Under the pieces are notes generated by a model. The model worked only from the letters and a program-made list of their open reading frames with translations, made no database searches and was not told the origin of the DNA. This document shows positions 5,738 through 7,287 of a stretch of 7,287 bases of DNA, piece after piece. How positions within the stretch are numbered: the stretch's first letter is position 1; each line of letters opens with the position of its first letter. The stretch is taken from the NCBI GenBank assembly GCA_022563615.1, contig JADFMZ010000159.1, positions 1-7,287 of the forward strand, in the 5' to 3' direction. Made by a program: the position numbers and the translations under genes. Source of the DNA: Planctomycetota bacterium. Lineage in GTDB: Bacteria; Planctomycetota; Phycisphaerae; UBA1845.

Positions 5738-6187
5738 ATGGATGGACCCGGGGAGTACCTGCCGGACGTGACCGAAGGCATCGCGCGGGTCGAAGACCTG
5801 CCCAAAGCCAAGGTCGCTCGACGCTCTCGCAATTACAAACGTCGGCCGTGCCCGGAATGCGGGCATTCGGCCTACCGCGACCGGGTGGTCACGCGGACGT
5901 TGCACGACTTGGGTGATTTGAAGGCCGATCGCCCCGTCGATGTGAAAGTGAGCTATTCACAACACCACTGCTCACGATGCGGCATCTACTTCAATGCCGA
6001 CATGAGTGACCTGGCGTTGCCGAAGGTTCATTATACGCACCGCGTGGTTGCGATGGCTGTGCGCTTGGTTGTAGAGGACGGCTTGCCCTATCGGGCGGCC
6101 TCCTGGCACTTATGGCGTGATCACCGCGTGTTTGTCCCGTTTGCCACAATTCAGAACTGGGTCGAGGCCGGGGGGAAAAAAGGCTGA
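5738..6187 (+). CDS. Transposase N-terminal part (zinc ribbon and HTH), frame ends at G6A6
   Basis: First 149 codons of the transposase of the 1521-bp element. The start ATG at 5738 has AGGAG seven bases upstream; an ATG at 5696 lies before the hairpin arm and has no such site. A Cys4 zinc ribbon (C38, C41, C78, C81, from CPECGH and CSRCGIYF) is followed by a helix-turn-helix-like region (about 96-140: HRVVAMAVRLVVEDGLPYRA and the TIQNWVEAGG end). These parts would bind the element ends. The frame closes at TGA 6185-6187 just after a run of six G and six A; removing one base there continues directly into the catalytic part with no residue missing. On its own it could act as a DNA-binding inhibitor of transposition, as truncated transposases do in other elements (inference). 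Confidence 0.7.
   Translation: MDGPGEYLPDVTEGIARVEDLPKAKVARRSRNYKRRPCPECGHSAYRDRVVTRTLHDLGDLKADRPVDVKVSYSQHHCSRCGIYFNADMSDLALPKVHYTHRVVAMAVRLVVEDGLPYRAASWHLWRDHRVFVPFATIQNWVEAGGKKG
6170..6181 (+). other. G6A6 run at the frame junction of the transposase
   Basis: The upstream frame reads GGG GGG AAA AAA GGC TGA; the downstream frame reads GGA AAA AAG GCT GAG. Joining needs a net +1 shift, equal to one base fewer in the run. This is the wrong phase for a simple -1 A_AAA_AAG slip. Possible explanations are transcriptional slippage on the homopolymers, a one-base inactivating insertion, or a sequencing error. Confidence 0.6.
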
Positions 6188-7145
6188 GCAGCACATCGCC
6201 ACGGACTATCTGGACACGGTCCTGTCGAACTTCAGTGGTTACATTGCCGCAGACGAGCTGTACGACGGACCCTTCTGTGTGCTTTCGATTGTCGACAACC
6301 ACAACTTCCAACGCCTTGTTTACGAGGTGCTCGATCACGATCCCACGCACGAGGACATCATCCGGTTCTTTCGACGTTTCAAGAAGGAATTGGATGCCCG
6401 CGGGCTGACACTGCAGGGCATCACGACCGATGGATCGCCTTTGTATCCTGTGCCTATTGCAGGAGTATTCGACGATGACATGCAGCATCAGGTCTGCGAA
6501 TTCCACGTCATCAAAGAACTGACCCAATCCGTACTTCGCGCGGTGGCCAAGGTGCGTAAGGAGCTGAAGGCTACGATGCCCAAGCTGGGCCGGGGAAGAC
6601 CGTCCAAGAGCGCCAAGAAGGCATCCCAACGCAAGAAACGGATCGAGAAGAAGATTACCGACCTGTTCGACAACCGTTACCTGTTCGTCAAACATCACCT
6701 GACGGCCGGCGAAAAGAGAACGCTGAAGCGGATCACCAGAGGCCTGCCGCACTTGCGCACGTTGCGCGACATCATGGATGAGGTCTATCGCCTGTTCGAC
6801 CGCCGCTGCCGAACCGATACGGCTCTTGACAAGTTGGCCAGACTTCGCCGCCGCGTGCGTCGCTTCAAACACGTTGGTCGCGCGCTCAACAAACTGTTCT
6901 CGCCGAACCTGGACAAAGCGTTGACGTTTCTGGATGACTCGCTGTTGCCCTCGACATCCAATGCAGTCGAGCGTGGCTTTCGCCGGCATCGCAAGATGCA
7001 GAAAACGGTGTACCGCGTACGAACCCAGGCGCAGATCAGCCGACGGATCGCCGTAGACATGCAGCGCGACGCACGCGCGCCGGACAGAACGCAAACCACG
7101 CGAACGCTCCACCACAAGCGGAACGGATACCCATTAGCCCGGTAA
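6177..7145 (+). CDS. Transposase C-terminal part (DDE catalytic core), reached by frameshift
   Basis: About 322 codons continuing the same protein, giving roughly 468 residues when joined. Likely catalytic residues, numbered in the joined protein, are D172 in AADELYDGPF, D231 in GITTDGSPLYP and E411 in STSNAVERGFRRHRKMQKT. Between the second D and the E is VCEFHVIKEL (C253, H256), a C-x2-H arrangement seen in several DDE groups. A long Lys/Arg-rich helical insertion follows (about 265-385: GRGRPSKSAKKASQRKKRIE onward). There is no credible independent start: the nearest upstream in-frame candidate is a GTG without a ribosome binding site. Function therefore depends on frameshifting at 6170-6181. 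If that does not happen, this is a pseudogene. The stop lies within the right terminal inverted repeat. Confidence 0.7.
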   Translation, partial: KKAEQHIATDYLDTVLSNFSGYIAADELYDGPFCVLSIVDNHNFQRLVYEVLDHDPTHEDIIRFFRRFKKELDARGLTLQGITTDGSPLYPVPIAGVFDDDMQHQVCEFHVIKELTQSVLRAVAKVRKELKATMPKLGRGRPSKSAKKASQRKKRIEKKITDLFDNRYLFVKHHLTAGEKRTLKRITRGLPHLRTLRDIMDEVYRLFDRRCRTDTALDKLARLRRRVRRFKHVGRALNKLFSPNLDKALTFLDDSLLPSTSNAVERGFRRHRKMQKTVYRVRTQAQISRRIAVDMQRDARAPDRTQTTRTLHHKRNGYPLAR

Positions 7146-7179
7146 TGATGCTACAGACTCCAATATTGGAACGGATTCC

Positions 7180-7287
7180 ATGAAGCCCAAACCGCAATCC
7201 CGCGACGATTTTGAACTTTTCCAGGCCCATTTCGATCAGATCCTCAACCGCGATCACGCGTTGGTACAACTGGCTGACAAGATCGAC
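7180..7287 (+). CDS. N-terminus of a third transposase (IS5/IS1182-type), cut by window end
   Basis: Thirty-six codons from an ATG, reading MKPKPQSRDDFELFQAHFDQ and on to VQLADKID. The pattern of a short basic start, then ELFQAHFDQILN..HALVQLADKID, resembles the N-terminal domain (DUF772/InsH-type) of a large group of IS5- and IS1182-like transposases that begin MRPK and continue 'LF.ARLDQI...HPLV.LA..IDW'. It differs from the transposase of the 843-bp element, so it is a separate mobile element. Only a weak GGAACGG precedes the start. The 1521-bp element ends 18 bases upstream, so it probably inserted into or beside this element's left end. The rest of the gene lies beyond the window. Confidence 0.6.
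   Translation, partial: MKPKPQSRDDFELFQAHFDQILNRDHALVQLADKID

Larger units (their letters stand above)
5641..7161 (+). mobile_element. Complete 1521-bp insertion sequence, family uncertain (ISL3-like)
   Basis: Left end GGAGTCTGTAGCAACATTGC... (5641-5667) and the reverse complement of the right end (7161-7135) match at 24 of 27 positions. AATA flanks both sides (5637-5640 and 7162-7165), a possible 4-bp target duplication; with such AT-rich sequence this could be chance. A single transposase in two frames fills the element, and its stop codon lies inside the right inverted repeat. The transposase has a Cys4 zinc ribbon and DDE core most like ISL3-type enzymes, although ISL3 elements usually make 8-bp duplications, so the family remains open. 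Confidence 0.85.

Noticed and set aside
5991..7115. Long minus-strand open frame (374 codons)
   Set aside because: It is antisense to the transposase of the 1521-bp element, which has a zinc ribbon and DDE residues; the antisense translation shows no coherent domain.

Overview
The window looks like a piece of a Planctomycetota chromosome, probably a Phycisphaerae-like lineage. This rests on two secreted proteins that both end in an IPTVSEWG-type exosortase tail, on a Cys-rich repeat protein with an 'ACC..NG.C' module of the kind common in that phylum, on a dispersed palindromic repeat I associate with planctomycete genomes, and on a moderately high G+C content. The taxonomic call is inference from these signatures.

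Layout. Bases 1-515 have no convincing gene. They hold a 119-bp element bounded by perfect 14-bp inverted repeats, a tandem 10-bp repeat, a candidate sigma70-type promoter and a strong ribosome binding site. A secreted Cys-rich protein of eight ~56-residue repeats follows (516-2270, +). Its last seven residues and stop codon are supplied by an 843-bp IS5-family insertion sequence (2246-3088), whose transposase (minus strand) needs a -1 frameshift at a canonical A_AAG_GGG site. Directly beside this IS is a 90-bp MITE/REP-like palindromic element (3092-3181). The junctions read TAA-IS-TAA-MITE-TAA. Next come two genes on the minus strand: a radical SAM enzyme of the AmrS family (3221-4354) and a secreted SUMF1/FGE-fold protein with an exosortase tail (4480-5541).

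Upstream of the SUMF1-like gene sits a second, complete insertion sequence of 1521 bp (5641-7161) with 27-bp terminal inverted repeats matching at 24 positions. Its DDE transposase is split by one base at a G6A6 run, and its ribosome binding site is buried in a perfect 12-bp hairpin. It has landed 18 bp in front of a third transposase gene, of which only the first 36 codons are in the window (7180-7287).

Taken together, this is an ordinary chromosomal segment (two cell-surface or exported proteins plus a metabolic or modification enzyme of unknown substrate) heavily invaded by mobile DNA. No defence system, CRISPR array, tRNA or rRNA was seen. The most informative observations are about how the insertions reshaped the 3' end of the Cys-rich gene, and about the translational controls built into the two complete transposons.
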